Positions 1-9,173 of a stretch of 64,000 bases of DNA are shown piece after piece. The stretch lies in assembly GCA_963840445.1 (NCBI GenBank), contig CAWIZC010000012.1, positions 289,310 through 353,309 on the forward strand. The letters run 5' to 3'. The notes under the pieces are model-generated. The model was not told where the DNA came from, did no database searches, and saw only the letters and a program-made list of their open reading frames with translations. Within the stretch, counting starts at the first letter, position 1; each line of letters begins with the position of its first letter. The position numbers and the translations under genes were made by a program. This DNA comes from AWTP1-13 sp963840445. GTDB taxonomy: Bacteria; Pseudomonadota; Alphaproteobacteria; Rhizobiales; Hyphomicrobiaceae.

Positions 1-1249
1 GCTTGACGCGACCGGCTAGTACGTTTTGCAGCACGCCGTTAGCGAACAGCTCCCACTCCGCGTACCAGACGGCTTGGAACGGCACGACTTCGTTCATGGC
101 GAGCGCGTTCTTCAGGTTGGCCGCCATGTTGTCGGGGTCGGCGCCCCAGGACTTCAGCGAGGCCGCGACAGCAGGGTCTTTCTCGACGCCTTCGTATCCC
201 CAAGTCAGCGCACCCTTCTGCACCCACTGCTTGGGGGTCACGTAGTCTCCCGATTTGGCCGTTGCGCCAAGAAACTTGATGATGGCCCAGGCTTCCATCT
301 TGTTGGTGCTGGCCGAGTTGATGCCATACATGCGGGCGAAGCCGACCGTTGCCCCGGTCTCCGGCGTAGGCGCGAGGAATGCGGAGCCCGCCACCTTCGA
401 CTTCTCCTTGTCGTTCGCCCACTGGGCGCCGGCAAAAAAGCTCGCCGTGAGATTGGTGTAATAGTTGCCGGTCATGAAGGCGCGGGCCGACTCGTTGGGA
501 TCCAGCTCGATACCGTTCGGATCGGACAGGCCCTCGCGATAGGTCGACTCCCACCATTTCAATGATGCCAAGCCTTCGGCTGTCACATTCAAGTTGCTGT
601 CGAGCAGCTTGCCGCCGCGCGAGGCGACCATCGCATTCATGATCCACATGCCGCCCCAGCCCGTGTGCTTGACGGGCCAGATCAACGGATGCTGCGCCAG
701 CCCGGCGGCTTTGATCTTCTTGGCCTGTTCGGTCCATTCGGCGTAGGTTTTCGGCGGCGCCGCGATGCCCGCAGCCTTCATCATCGTGTCGTTGTAGACG
801 ATGCCGAAATAGCTGGTGAAGTACGGCAAACCGTAGAGCTTGCCATTGAAGGTCATGGATTGCCGCGCCAGCGGGAGCATCTTGGCTTTCAGCTCGGCAG
901 CGCCCTCATAGCCATCAAGCGGCTCGAGCCAGGACGCCCATTGCCCCAGCACGTGGTCGAAGACATAGAGGCCATCGAAGGGCGTATTGGCGTTCCGCAT
1001 GAGTTGAATCTTCGCCGCGTATTGCGCGGAAGGGATGATTTCGAGATCCACCTTGATGGCGGGATTCTCGGCTTCGAACTGCTTCACGAACTCCTGGACG
1101 GTCTCGACCTGGAAATTCCAGGCCATGAACTTGATGGTTGTTTCCGCCATTGCCGCCATCGGCGTCAGCCAGAGCAATCCGGCGACAACCGCAACCGCAC
1201 GAAGGTGAGACACGAACGATCTCGGCGTACTGCGGGACTGATCGCACAT
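1..1249 (-). CDS. ABC transporter substrate-binding protein, sugar type (C-terminus beyond window)
   Basis: This is an open frame from an ATG at 1249 to the window edge, so the C-terminus is missing. A GGAGGA ribosome site lies five bases upstream of that ATG. Residues 1-30 form a signal peptide ending near AMA, followed by a mature start (ETTIKFMAWNFQVE) typical of family 1 extracellular solute-binding proteins. Further on, the frame reads like the maltose/glycerol-3-phosphate binding-protein fold. It should capture a sugar or similar solute in the periplasm for an ABC importer. The permease and ATPase genes would lie to the left, outside the window. The family is fairly sure; the substrate is unknown. 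Confidence 0.85.
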   Translation of the reverse strand, partial: MCDQSRSTPRSFVSHLRAVAVVAGLLWLTPMAAMAETTIKFMAWNFQVETVQEFVKQFEAENPAIKVDLEIIPSAQYAAKIQLMRNANTPFDGLYVFDHVLGQWASWLEPLDGYEGAAELKAKMLPLARQSMTFNGKLYGLPYFTSYFGIVYNDTMMKAAGIAAPPKTYAEWTEQAKKIKAAGLAQHPLIWPVKHTGWGGMWIMNAMVASRGGKLLDSNLNVTAEGLASLKWWESTYREGLSDPNGIELDPNESARAFMTGNYYTNLTASFFAGAQWANDKEKSKVAGSAFLAPTPETGATVGFARMYGINSASTNKMEAWAIIKFLGATAKSGDYVTPKQWVQKGALTWGYEGVEKDPAVAASLKSWGADPDNMAANLKNALAMNEVVPFQAVWYAEWELFANGVLQNVLAGRVK

Positions 1250-1551
1250 GTGAGTCCTCCAAGTCGGCGGCCGGCGCTGGTTCAAGCGTACAGACAGTGC
1301 GCTTCGACAGTCAACGCGCAAGGATTGCAGACCAGATGCGAGCGACACCGATAACGGTGCGCTTTTGACTGAAGTACATCCGCCGCTCGAAGTGGGTCAC
1401 AACTGTATTTCTCCGGACGTGGCAGTCCATCGAAGGTCAACATCGCTCGCCACGCATGTGCGCACGTTCAAGGCAGAGGGCATCGCCGGTGAATGCAATT
1501 CCGAAATCTGTTGGGCGAGCAGGCCGCTCATGCTTTCTAGACTTAAAGACC
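1250..1551. other. Divergent intergenic region
   Basis: This 302-base stretch separates the minus-strand binding-protein gene from the plus-strand EamA exporter and should hold both promoters. I see no convincing gene or strong palindrome. Frames extending the exporter upstream into this region have no ribosome site and unnatural composition. Confidence 0.4.
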
Positions 1552-2424
1552 ATGCCCCAACGTTCGGCTCCGCTCAGTATTGCCGGTATCGTGCTCCTTG
1601 CCGTTGCGGCCGAGGGGCTGCTGACGCTCATGGACGCAATCATCAAGCAACTGTCGCCGCGCTACCCGACGCTCCAGATCGCGTTCCTGCGCTTCGCCTT
1701 CGGCATGGTCGGCGCCGTGGCTTACGCGCTGTGGACGCGTCCCGGCCGACCGACGCGCGACGCCACGCTCTATAACGGCCTGCGTGCGGGGCTGGTGGTG
1801 CTCACGGCCACGTCGTTTTTCTTTGCCTTGAGTCTACTGCCGTTGGCCGACGCCATCGCCCTGTCCTTCATTTCGCCGGTGCTGACCGCGCTGATGGGCA
1901 CGCTCATCCTGGGAGAGCGGCTCGACTGGCGCATCGCCGTGGCGCTGGTCGCCGGTTTCCTTGGTATGCTGCTGATCGTCGGTGGCAAACTCGGCAGTAC
2001 CGGCGTCGGCCCGGAGGTACTGATCGGCGCGGCCGCGGTGCTGTTGTCGGCGGTCGCCTATTCACTCAACATCATCATGCTGCGCCATCGCGCCACGCGC
2101 GATCCGCTGGCTCAGATCATCCTTTTCCAGAACGCCGGTCCGACGCTGATCCTGCTGCTGCCGGCGCTCTGGGTGTGGGTAACACCGGGCCTGGCGGACC
2201 TCGGGCAGTTCGCTATTTGCGGGACCCTTGGCGTGGTGGCGCACACCATGCTCGCCCATGCTTTCGCGCGCATAGAGGCGGCCAAGCTGGCACCAATCGG
2301 CTACGTCACGCTTGTCTGGGGGGTACTGTTCGGTTTCCTATTCTTTGCCGAGGTTCCTGGCCTGGCTACCCTCTCCGGTGCGGCGATGATCGTGATCGGC
2401 ACGCTCATAACACAGAGGCGATGA
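1552..2424 (+). CDS. EamA/DMT-family transporter
   Basis: A 290-residue integral membrane protein with about ten hydrophobic helices in two similar halves, the usual layout of EamA (drug/metabolite transporter) exporters. The start MPQRSAPLSIAGIV at 1552 is chosen because the frame upstream of it is polar and Arg-rich and lacks family character. Typical family features are the conserved FLRFAFG segment in helix 2 and the phrase LADAIALSFISPVLTALMG in the first repeat. Members export metabolites or amino acids across the inner membrane. It stands alone, so the substrate cannot be inferred from its neighbours. Confidence 0.88.
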   Translation: MPQRSAPLSIAGIVLLAVAAEGLLTLMDAIIKQLSPRYPTLQIAFLRFAFGMVGAVAYALWTRPGRPTRDATLYNGLRAGLVVLTATSFFFALSLLPLADAIALSFISPVLTALMGTLILGERLDWRIAVALVAGFLGMLLIVGGKLGSTGVGPEVLIGAAAVLLSAVAYSLNIIMLRHRATRDPLAQIILFQNAGPTLILLLPALWVWVTPGLADLGQFAICGTLGVVAHTMLAHAFARIEAAKLAPIGYVTLVWGVLFGFLFFAEVPGLATLSGAAMIVIGTLITQRR

Positions 2425-2630
2425 AGCTTGCGCTTGGGGGAGCCGGCGCCGAAAGTCCGCCCGAGGCGAATCGCGTGCCAGAGCTGCTCGCTTATTATCG
2501 CATAGTGTGCACCTGCCTGGGCTTGTTCTCCTCTTCTGGCCACCATGTGCGCGGACTTGACCGACATGCCTGGGAAGAAACGTGATCCGCACGCACTGGA
2601 ACAACTTCCAAGACGTCATATCTAAGGAGG

Positions 2631-3380
2631 ATGGGCCGCTTCGCCACCACCGCTGCGCTGTACGAGCAATTCCGCCCTCCCTATCCGCCCGAGTATTTTC
2701 GCATCGTGGCGGAGAAAGCCGGATTGTCGAAGCAGCACGCGCTCATTGATCTCGGCACCGGGCCTGGGCTTCTCGCACTCGGCTTTGCGCCTCACGTCGG
2801 CCGCATCGTCGGTGTCGATCCGGAACCGGCGATGCTGGTGGCCGCGCGTACAGCGGCCGCGCTGGCTGGGCGAAATCTTACCCTAATCGAGGGCACGGCC
2901 GAGGCGCTACCGACCGATATTGGTACGTTCGATGTCGTCACCATCGGCCGCGCCCTGCACTGGATGGAGCGCGACGCGGTCGCAGCATTGTTCGAACGAC
3001 TTGTAGCACCCGGAGGCGCAATCGTGGTCTGTTCCGCACGCTCCGCTGCCGACGATCGCAATTCCTGGCTCAGGGAATATAACGAGGCGAGGCGCTTCTG
3101 GTCTGGCTCGAGCGGACGCAATCGATATCTTGACACTTTTCGAGCGGTGCTTCGAGGCACAAGATTTCGCGTTGCCGAGTCCATCGCGGTCGAGAGCAGT
3201 CACGAAGTTACCACAAGCTACCTGGCGCAGCGCGTGCTGACCTTCTCGACCTCCTCGTCCGAAGTGCTGGGCGACAGGGTGAACGCCATGCTATGCGATG
3301 TCGAGCAGCGCTTGCTTCCGTATAGCCGCGACGGCGTGCTGACCGAAATCGTGGAGTCGCGTGCAGACGTGGCGCGCTAG
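2631..3380 (+). CDS. SAM-dependent class I methyltransferase
   Basis: A 249-residue protein. The glycine-rich SAM-binding motif I (LIDLGTGPGLLALG) lies at about residues 38-51, with the acidic residue of motif II in GVDPEPAML. Then come the DVVTIGRALHWM segment of motif IV and GGAIVVCS of post-motif II. The family methylates small molecules in the cytoplasm; the substrate is unknown. An AAGGAGG ribosome site abuts the ATG with no spacer, which is unusual. No in-frame ATG, GTG or TTG offers better spacing nearby. The C-terminus ends in a plausible helical cap, so the gene looks complete. Confidence 0.82.
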   Translation: MGRFATTAALYEQFRPPYPPEYFRIVAEKAGLSKQHALIDLGTGPGLLALGFAPHVGRIVGVDPEPAMLVAARTAAALAGRNLTLIEGTAEALPTDIGTFDVVTIGRALHWMERDAVAALFERLVAPGGAIVVCSARSAADDRNSWLREYNEARRFWSGSSGRNRYLDTFRAVLRGTRFRVAESIAVESSHEVTTSYLAQRVLTFSTSSSEVLGDRVNAMLCDVEQRLLPYSRDGVLTEIVESRADVAR

Positions 3381-3710
3381 GATGGGTATGGCTACCAAGC
3401 GGCGCTACTTCTGATCTGGTAGGTCGCGCCGAGCTCATAATCGGACCACAGCGATAGGACTGCAGCATGACTGGAGAGTCGGCTCGCGTCACCAAGTAGC
3501 CAGCACGTAGTCCCTCTGCGTCGCGACCGCGGACGTATTGCGGATCCTGCTTCTTGCCTATCACGCGCTTGGCCAGTTCATCGACGCGCTTGATGACAAA
3601 CTCGGCCAGGCTCTTGGTGGTGATCTCTAGCTTGGCTTCCGATTTGCGTTTCTGACCGAATCGGCTCCTGCTTCATCCGAGCAACGGAAGCAGCCGGATG
3701 AGAAACACCG
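3381..3710. other. Gene-poor stretch with a coding-like remnant on the minus strand
   Basis: On the minus strand from about 3690 to 3440 one frame reads smoothly (KLEITTKSLAEFVIKRVDEL, then a GKKQDPQYVRGRDAEGL segment). It has no start codon and opens just after an in-frame stop. It looks like the inside of a lost gene. I do not recognise the family. Nothing else is visible here. Confidence 0.3.
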
Positions 3711-4085
3711 GTGCGATGGGCACTATCAATTGTCTACCTGTTGGCCGCCGGTTGTTCGATGCCGACGACCGCGCTTCCTACGGCCAGTGCGCTAGCCTAC
3801 GAACCAATCGGCGGGGGAATTGTTCGCGTCGCGGTGCCGAAAAGCGGTCTCGCCGATTGCGCATCTGCAGATGAGTGCACGCTCCTGAAGGCCGCAGAGG
3901 CCACCCAGCGCGCCGGCGGTACCCATTTCATGGTCCTGCCCGGCCACCGCAGTTCGGCGCAGGGAGGTTACGCCTACATCAAGGTATTCACTTTCGGTGC
4001 GGGTGAGCGTGCGCCAAGCACGGCGATGTCCGTCGAGGAGGCTTTGCACTTCCTTCGTAAGCCGCAAAGGCAAGTCGCTAGCTGA
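3711..4085 (+). CDS. Small lipoprotein, CC0125/CC1285-like
   Basis: A 124-residue protein starting at a GTG. Residues 1-14 are hydrophobic and end in a lipobox (LAAG-C15), so it should be lipid-anchored after signal peptidase II cleavage. The centre carries ADECTLLKAAEATQRAGGTHF, followed by HRSSAQGGY. This is the pattern I associate with the CC0125/CC1285 lipoprotein family of alphaproteobacteria, whose function is unknown. The ribosome site is weak. The mature part is short and slightly basic at the end. The family assignment is from memory of the motif; the lipoprotein nature is seen directly. Confidence 0.72.
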   Translation: MRWALSIVYLLAAGCSMPTTALPTASALAYEPIGGGIVRVAVPKSGLADCASADECTLLKAAEATQRAGGTHFMVLPGHRSSAQGGYAYIKVFTFGAGERAPSTAMSVEEALHFLRKPQRQVAS

Positions 4086-4115
4086 CAACGGGGCCCTTGT
4101 TGATGCCGCTCGGGG

Positions 4116-4355
4116 GTGCATCTCACTCACGCCGCCACAGTCGAGCACTACGATAATCTCGTGCAATGGGCGGAAGCCGCTCACAATAAGGCCCTGGCCG
4201 GCAGCATCTGGGTTGAGAACGGCGCGACCCTGGACCAAGAGTATTATGACCGAGCCGTGCCCCTAGTCACTCAGCAACTCGGACTCTCTAGGCTGCGCCT
4301 CGCCCGCTACCTCAACGATGTGTTCGGGTCCACTCAGTCCTCCTACGGCAAATGA
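4116..4355 (+). pseudogene. C-terminal remnant of an S1/P1-type nuclease
   Basis: A 79-codon open frame whose product resembles only the end of S1/P1 nucleases. It has an EHYDNLVQWAEAAHNKAL-like helix, then a YYDRAVPLVTQQLGLSRLRLARYLN segment like the last helix of that family, where the paired residues pack against the zinc-site domain. Full-length members are about 260-300 residues with a leading catalytic Trp and several zinc-binding His and Asp residues, all absent here. Upstream sequence gives no matching frame. I infer a truncated, non-functional copy. Confidence 0.5.
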
Positions 4356-4464
4356 TTGCGAGCGGTCTGATAAGAACTATTCGACCGTGTGAGCATCCCG
4401 CCTGGCAACGCTTTGGCTCGTGGCGCGTTTAGGAGGGGAGCCGTCCCTCTGGTTGGATGCACCC

Positions 4465-4971
4465 ATGAGCTACCTTGAGCATAGTCTGGGCAAGAACGAA
4501 GTATTGCGGTACCGCGCGCGTTTTCCGGCTGTGTATCACGTCTGGGCTGCTGCAATTCTGGCCGTTGGGCTGACTTCAGCGTGCCTGCTTGCCGTGTATG
4601 GGCTTGGCTGGATCGGGTTGCCGACAGCTGCAATGGGAGCCGTGGCATTTCTTGCCATCGAGCTGCCCCTCCTCACCACCGAAATCGGGGTGACGTCCCA
4701 GCGCCTCGTCTACAAGCGAGGCTGGATTTGGCGCACGACAAACGAGCTGCAACTAAGGGCCATCGAACAGGTCACCTTGGATCAGAGCCTAGTGGGCCGC
4801 CTTCTCAATTACGGGCGGGTCTCTGTGCATGGCACCGGCGTGGATGATGTCGCGCTTCCGGCCCTTGCTGAGCCGGTCGTTTTGCAACGCGCGATACAGG
4901 AGGCAATTGGCTCAGCCGTGCCGACTGCCGCAGGTGCCTCGAACGACCACGTGGCCGCCCAACATATCTAG
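4465..4971 (+). CDS. PH-domain (bPH2/YdbT-like) membrane protein
   Basis: A 168-residue protein starting at 4465. Two hydrophobic helices at about residues 24-72 are followed by a bacterial PH domain, recognisable by TEIGVTSQRLVYKRGWIWRTTNELQLRAIEQVTLDQSLVGRLLNYGRV read as separate short motifs: the R-x-x-Y-K-x-G strand, the ELxLxxIEQV strand and the LGRLLxYGxV strand. These proteins sit in the inner membrane with the PH domain in the cytoplasm. Their role is poorly known and often linked to envelope stress. No operon partner is visible. Confidence 0.82.
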   Translation: MSYLEHSLGKNEVLRYRARFPAVYHVWAAAILAVGLTSACLLAVYGLGWIGLPTAAMGAVAFLAIELPLLTTEIGVTSQRLVYKRGWIWRTTNELQLRAIEQVTLDQSLVGRLLNYGRVSVHGTGVDDVALPALAEPVVLQRAIQEAIGSAVPTAAGASNDHVAAQHI

Positions 4972-5263
4972 GAGAGATCGCTGGCAGCGCTCGCCTTAGC
5001 GCAGCAGCTTTCGAAGGCCTCAGCCTTCTCAGGATCGATGCCTGAGGGTCCATCTCATCCATCCTCGCCGACATGCTCTCAGAACGGGAAGGCCTAGCCG
5101 CAATGGGCCGCGCTGCTCGCGCCAAGTCTTGTCGCCAGGTGTGTGGGCATGTGGATTCGACAAATATATGGAAGTTGCTGTTGGAGATCCGAACGTCAAA
5201 GAACAGTTGCCGGGCTACAGCGATTCGATCTGGTCGTGATTGCCCGCTGTCCGGGCACGCAGG

Positions 5264-6550
5264 TCACCGTCCCATGATGAGGTGCGGCAGCCACAACGTT
5301 AGGGGCGGCCATACCGAGATCGCCAGCAGCACGATCAGCAGCGGAATGAGCCAGGGCAGGATGGCGCGCGACAGCAGCTCGAACGGCACGTTGGCTATCC
5401 GCGTGACGACGAACAACACGACGCCGATCGGCGGGTGGATCGTGCCCAGGATCAGGTTCAGCACCATGACCACGCCAAACTGGACCGGATCGATGCCATA
5501 GCTCACCGCCATCGGGACGAGGAGCGGAATGAGGATGAGCAATGCCGCCAGCGCCTCCATGAAGCAGCCGATGATGAGCATCAGAAGGTTGCTGATGAGC
5601 ATGAACTCGATCGGGCTAGTGATCGTCGATAGGATGATCGGCGTCAGCGTCTGCGGCACGCGAGAGATGGAAAGGCACCAGCCGAGTGCCGCGGCTGCCA
5701 TCACCAGCACCATTACCAGCCCAGTCGTTTCGGCAGTTTCCACCAGAATTGGGCCGAGCTGCCGAAACTCGAGCGTCCGATAGACGACAAAACCGAGAAG
5801 CAACGCGTACAGGCAGGCCACGGCCGCCGCCTCGGTGGGCGTGAAATAGCCGCTGAACATGCCGCCGAGAATGAGTACCGGCGTCATGATGGCGAAGAAG
5901 CAGTCGCGAAAGCTCGCTACAAGCCTTCTCCAACCGACGAACGGCTTGCCGGCCATGCCTTCCCGCTCGGCGATAGCGCGCACCATCAGCATCAGCGCAA
6001 CGCCCATCAGCACTCCCGGCACGACGCCCGCCATGAAGAGCCGCCCGATCGAGACATCGGCGGTGACCCCATAAATCACCATCGGCAGGGACGGCGGAAT
6101 GATCGGTCCGATTGTCGCGGCTGCCGCCGTGATGGAGGCGGCGGTCTCCGGCCGATAGCCGGCTTTCGTCATCGCCCTGACCTCGATGGCGCCCGATCCT
6201 GCCGCATCGGCCACCGCCGAGCCCACCATGCCGGCGAAGACCATGCTGGTCAGAATGCTGGCGTGCGCGTAGCCGCCCCGCACCCAGCCGATGACAGCAC
6301 TGGCGAACTCAACGATACGGTCTGTGATGCGCGCCGCCGCCAAGATGTTGCCCATCAGAATGAAGAGCGGCGCGGCCACGATTGGAAACGAATTGGCCGC
6401 GCCGGCCATCTTCTGCGGTAAGATCGTCACTGGCATGCCGGCGAACCAAAGCACGGCGAGCGCCGCGAGCCCCATCGATACGTAGAGCGGCATCCCGGCC
6501 AGGATGGCTACGAACCATGCCGCCGAGATCTTCGCCATCAGGCCGATCAT
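5264..6550 (-). CDS. dctM: TRAP transporter large membrane subunit (DctM)
   Basis: A 428-residue polytopic membrane protein with about 12 helices, the usual size of DctM. Diagnostic segments are the FILMGNILAAARI region, AAAATIGPIIPPSLPMVIYG and NLILGTIHPPIGVVLF. The last two carry the paired Pro-rich turns that line the substrate and sodium sites. It moves an organic acid inward using a sodium or proton gradient, fed by the binding protein DctP. Its ATG overlaps the stop of dctQ (ATGA), so translation is probably coupled. The genes run dctP-dctQ-dctM. Confidence 0.95.
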   Translation of the reverse strand: MIGLMAKISAAWFVAILAGMPLYVSMGLAALAVLWFAGMPVTILPQKMAGAANSFPIVAAPLFILMGNILAAARITDRIVEFASAVIGWVRGGYAHASILTSMVFAGMVGSAVADAAGSGAIEVRAMTKAGYRPETAASITAAAATIGPIIPPSLPMVIYGVTADVSIGRLFMAGVVPGVLMGVALMLMVRAIAEREGMAGKPFVGWRRLVASFRDCFFAIMTPVLILGGMFSGYFTPTEAAAVACLYALLLGFVVYRTLEFRQLGPILVETAETTGLVMVLVMAAAALGWCLSISRVPQTLTPIILSTITSPIEFMLISNLLMLIIGCFMEALAALLILIPLLVPMAVSYGIDPVQFGVVMVLNLILGTIHPPIGVVLFVVTRIANVPFELLSRAILPWLIPLLIVLLAISVWPPLTLWLPHLIMGR

Positions 6551-7065
6551 GCGCGCACCTGACGGCCGGACGCCCTGTCAGGACGACCAGCTGCAGCCAT
6601 CTCGGCTAGCGCCTGCGCCAACGTCACGGCACCGGCCGGGACCAGCGGCAGATAGAGCCACGCCGTGGAGATGGGTAGTGCCATCGCCTCGATGTCCAGG
6701 TTCGCCCTGATTTGGAACAGGCTTGTCACCAGCACCATTGCACCAAACATTGCCGTCATGGTCCGCATGAGCCCATCCAGCACCGCCCGTGCGCGTATTG
6801 GCAGAAGGTCGGCGAAGAACCCGATGCGGATGTGGGCGCCCCGCCGGGTCGCAAGCATCCAACCGAACGCGGCGAGCCACGCCATGAGGTAGCCCGCTGC
6901 TTCGTCGGTCCAGCTCAGCGGCTGATTCGCCGCGCGGGTGACAATGCCGGCCGTGACGACAAGCAGGAGCGCGACCACCAGCGCTCCGGCGACCCAGCAC
7001 AACATTCTATCGACGAGGCGCAACGCGCGCCCGCCGCTGCTTCCCGCTCTCGGAGCGTTAGGCAT
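6547..7065 (-). CDS. dctQ: TRAP transporter small membrane subunit (DctQ)
   Basis: A 172-residue protein with four hydrophobic helices. It has the family signature SWTDEAAGYLMAWLAAFG near the second helix and the RRGAHIRIGFF motif after it. The start at 7065 is chosen because it overlaps the dctP stop as TGATG. An alternative ATG 39 bases upstream would run inside dctP. DctQ joins DctM in the inner membrane and helps DctP dock. It overlaps dctM by four bases at the other end, so all three genes are tightly coupled. Confidence 0.93.
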   Translation of the reverse strand: MPNAPRAGSSGGRALRLVDRMLCWVAGALVVALLLVVTAGIVTRAANQPLSWTDEAAGYLMAWLAAFGWMLATRRGAHIRIGFFADLLPIRARAVLDGLMRTMTAMFGAMVLVTSLFQIRANLDIEAMALPISTAWLYLPLVPAGAVTLAQALAEMAAAGRPDRASGRQVRA

Positions 7066-8060
7066 CACATTGCCGCCAGCGTCTCGAACGTTCCCGCGCC
7101 CCACTTCTCCTCGAATTTCTTAGGGACCAACTCGAGCACCGGCTTCTTCCACTCGGCGACATTGACGTCGACGACCGTCATGCCTTGCGACTTGAGTGTG
7201 CCGACGAGGGCCGCTTCCTGCGTAAGGAGCTCGCTGTCCTGCCATTTCGCACCGGCGTCGAAGGCGGCCCGCAGCAGATCATGGTCTGCCGCCGGCAGCC
7301 CCTTGAGGAAGGCCTGGTTGGCGATGATGATGCGCGGTGTAATGATGTGCTCCGTCAGCACGAGGAACTTCTGCACCTCGTAGAACTTGTTGCTCTGGAT
7401 CGTCGGCAGCGGGTTCTCCTCGCCATCGACGGCCCCCTGGCTCAGTGCGAGATAGAGCTCAGATATGGCAATAGGCGTCGCGCGCGCGCCCCACGCCTCG
7501 GCCATGGCGCGAAACACGTCGACCGCCGGAACCCGCAGCTTGAAGCCGACCATGTCGGACGGCGATTTCACAGGCTTACTGCCCGAAGTCAGCTGACGCT
7601 TGCCATAGTAGGTGACATTGAGGAGGACCATCCCGCGCTTTGCCGAGAGGTCGGCGTTCATCTTGGCAAAGATCGGACTCGACGCGGCCTTCGCCAGGTG
7701 CGCTGCGTCCCGCCACAAGTAGGGGGCCTCGATGACCGAGATTTGCGGCAGAAAGGCCGCGAGTTGGCCGGCCCCATCCGTCGTGAGCTGGAGCGCGCCG
7801 GAGGACACCGATTCAATCAGCTGGCTGTTGGTACCGAGCTGGCCATTTGGGAACACCTGAACGTCAATACGGCCGCTGGTCTTCTCCTTGACGTCCTTCG
7901 CGACGCGCTCGGCCATCTGCAGCTGGGGATGTGTCGCCGGCAGCGACTCTCCCCAACGGATCACGGTCGGCTGGGCGCGAAGCAAGGCGGGGGCTGCGAC
8001 GGCGCCCGCGACGATCGACGATGAGGTCACGAATGCGCGACGTGTCAATCCAGCGGTCAT
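7065..8060 (-). CDS. dctP: TRAP transporter substrate-binding protein (DctP)
   Basis: A 331-residue periplasmic binding protein. The start at 8060 has a GGAGGA site eight bases upstream. The N-terminus LTRRAFVTSSSIVAGAVAA carries a twin-arginine-like motif before a hydrophobic core, so export by Tat is likely. The body has DctP features: a WGESLPATHPQ first strand, then FKLRVPAVDVFRAMAEAWGA with the conserved Arg that usually binds a carboxylate. The ELYLALSQGAVDGEENP segment follows. It binds an organic acid and delivers it to DctQM. A frame open for another 540 bases upstream is non-coding. Confidence 0.94.
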   Translation of the reverse strand: MTAGLTRRAFVTSSSIVAGAVAAPALLRAQPTVIRWGESLPATHPQLQMAERVAKDVKEKTSGRIDVQVFPNGQLGTNSQLIESVSSGALQLTTDGAGQLAAFLPQISVIEAPYLWRDAAHLAKAASSPIFAKMNADLSAKRGMVLLNVTYYGKRQLTSGSKPVKSPSDMVGFKLRVPAVDVFRAMAEAWGARATPIAISELYLALSQGAVDGEENPLPTIQSNKFYEVQKFLVLTEHIITPRIIIANQAFLKGLPAADHDLLRAAFDAGAKWQDSELLTQEAALVGTLKSQGMTVVDVNVAEWKKPVLELVPKKFEEKWGAGTFETLAAM

Positions 8061-8425
8061 CGGTTTCCTCCATAGCTTTTTTGTTCGTGGCCGTCTTGAA
8101 GATGCGACCAGGCCGTGAGCCCGAGCCCGGCCCGCGCTTTTGTCCGAACTGCGGAATGCAGATTGGTCAAGCGGGGGCCGAGAGGGACCTACTACCGCCT
8201 CCAACTTAGCCTCGCCGAGGCAAGCAGGCGAGTGCCGATCCGCAGCTCGTGGCGCAAGCGTCGGGAGCATGGCATCAAGGGGACACTTTGATCGCCCGTC
8301 GCGCTGGAGAAAGGCAGGTATGGGCAACGGTTGGCGATCAGCGGCACTAGCTAGATAGCGCCTCCCGTCGCCGCACCCGCACCAATAAGCGCAAGGGCAG
8401 TGCGCGGGATGCGGATGACCCGCTA
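8061..8425. other. Gene-poor stretch upstream of dctP
   Basis: This region should contain the promoter of the TRAP operon, reading leftwards. No regulator gene is next to it, and I see no convincing gene. The right end merges into the degraded fragment that begins at about 8426. Confidence 0.35.
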
Positions 8426-8709
8426 TTGCAGGCGAAGGCCTTTGCCGTGGCGCGGCTGGGCCAGACGACGATGCCTCGACCAACATCAAGGACGTTCTGC
8501 GCGAATACGCGACCTGGTGCAGGTCGGGCAACGTCAAACAGCTCCCCGTTGAGGCGATGGCCTCCGCGCTGAGCTCTCTGTTCGGCGTCGAAAAGGACGG
8601 CAAGGACTATGTGGTGTTGGGCGTGTCGCTGAAGGCGATCGCGGGCAATCCGGCAAGCCGATCGGCGCTCTGCACTGAGGGAGCGCCAGCGGGGGCTCCA
8701 TTTCCCTAG
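8426..8709 (+). pseudogene. Frameshifted fragment homologous to the C-terminal domain of the 37-38 kb membrane protein
   Basis: Reading from 8426 gives LQAKAFAVARLG. One base out of frame, from 8461, it continues PDDDASTNIKDVLREYATWC, then LPVEAMASALSSLFG and KDGKDYVVLGVSLKA, ending at a TAG. The intact domain at 37.86-38.10 kb reads QAKGFMVARVTLTDDDAETD, then LPETDIGAALVHLF and KDGKAIARGIAIKA. The order and spacing match, so these are two copies of one domain. No start codon or upstream partner remains here. I infer a relic of a second element of the same kind. Confidence 0.6.
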
Positions 8710-8895
8710 GGCGTGAACTCGTAAAAGACAAAGCGCTTGCGCGGAGTTATGCAAGCCCAGCACTGCCGCGTGAGCTGCCGCTACGGCAGCAGCAATGCCC
8801 CCAACAACAAACAGAGTCGCTGCAGTGCCGCGAACGGGCAATCTGTGCCAGGAATGGAAGTGCAGATGAAAAGGTGCGGCAACCGGTACCTGCAG

Positions 8896-9173
8896 CTACC
8901 TCATCGACATGAGATTGGCCATCAGACCTGCTTTGACCTCGATCGTGGGTCGGGGCGGATCAAACGTCGACCGGTCGATGCCGGCATCCTTTAGTTGCTC
9001 GTCACTGAGCTGACCCAGCGCGCTGAGGTCGTGCGCCAGCCGACGGCGCTGCCGGAGCCTCGCCAGGAGGCCGGCGGCTTGGCTGGTTAGCCGTTGGACA
9101 AAATCCGAACCGGATCTGGACCCTGCGCCGGTGTCGGCTTGACGGAATGGTTGAGCATCTGCTGGTCTCCCAT
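8896..9173 (-). pseudogene. DUF1127-family protein, apparently frameshifted
   Basis: The C-terminal two thirds read GLLARLRQRRRLAHDLSALG, then LSDEQLKDAGIDRSTF, a clear DUF1127 (YjiS-like) signature of a helical Arg-rich segment followed by the L-x-D-x-x-L-x-D-x-G-I motif. That frame has no ATG near the expected start. A good N-terminus (MGDQQMLNHSVKPTP from 9173, or MLNHSVKP from 9158) lies one frame over and stops at about 9087, so a single-base indel near 9090 probably splits the gene. DUF1127 proteins bind RNA and regulate small-molecule metabolism in alphaproteobacteria. Confidence 0.55.

Noticed and set aside
39..737. Minus-strand frame of 232 codons inside the ABC binding-protein gene
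   Set aside because: It is a shadow. The true frame, open to the window edge from 1249, gives a coherent binding protein with signal peptide and ribosome site.
8061..8603. N-terminal extension of dctP by 181 codons
   Set aside because: DctP proteins are about 330 residues. The start at 8060 has a perfect ribosome site and signal sequence; the extension has unnatural composition.
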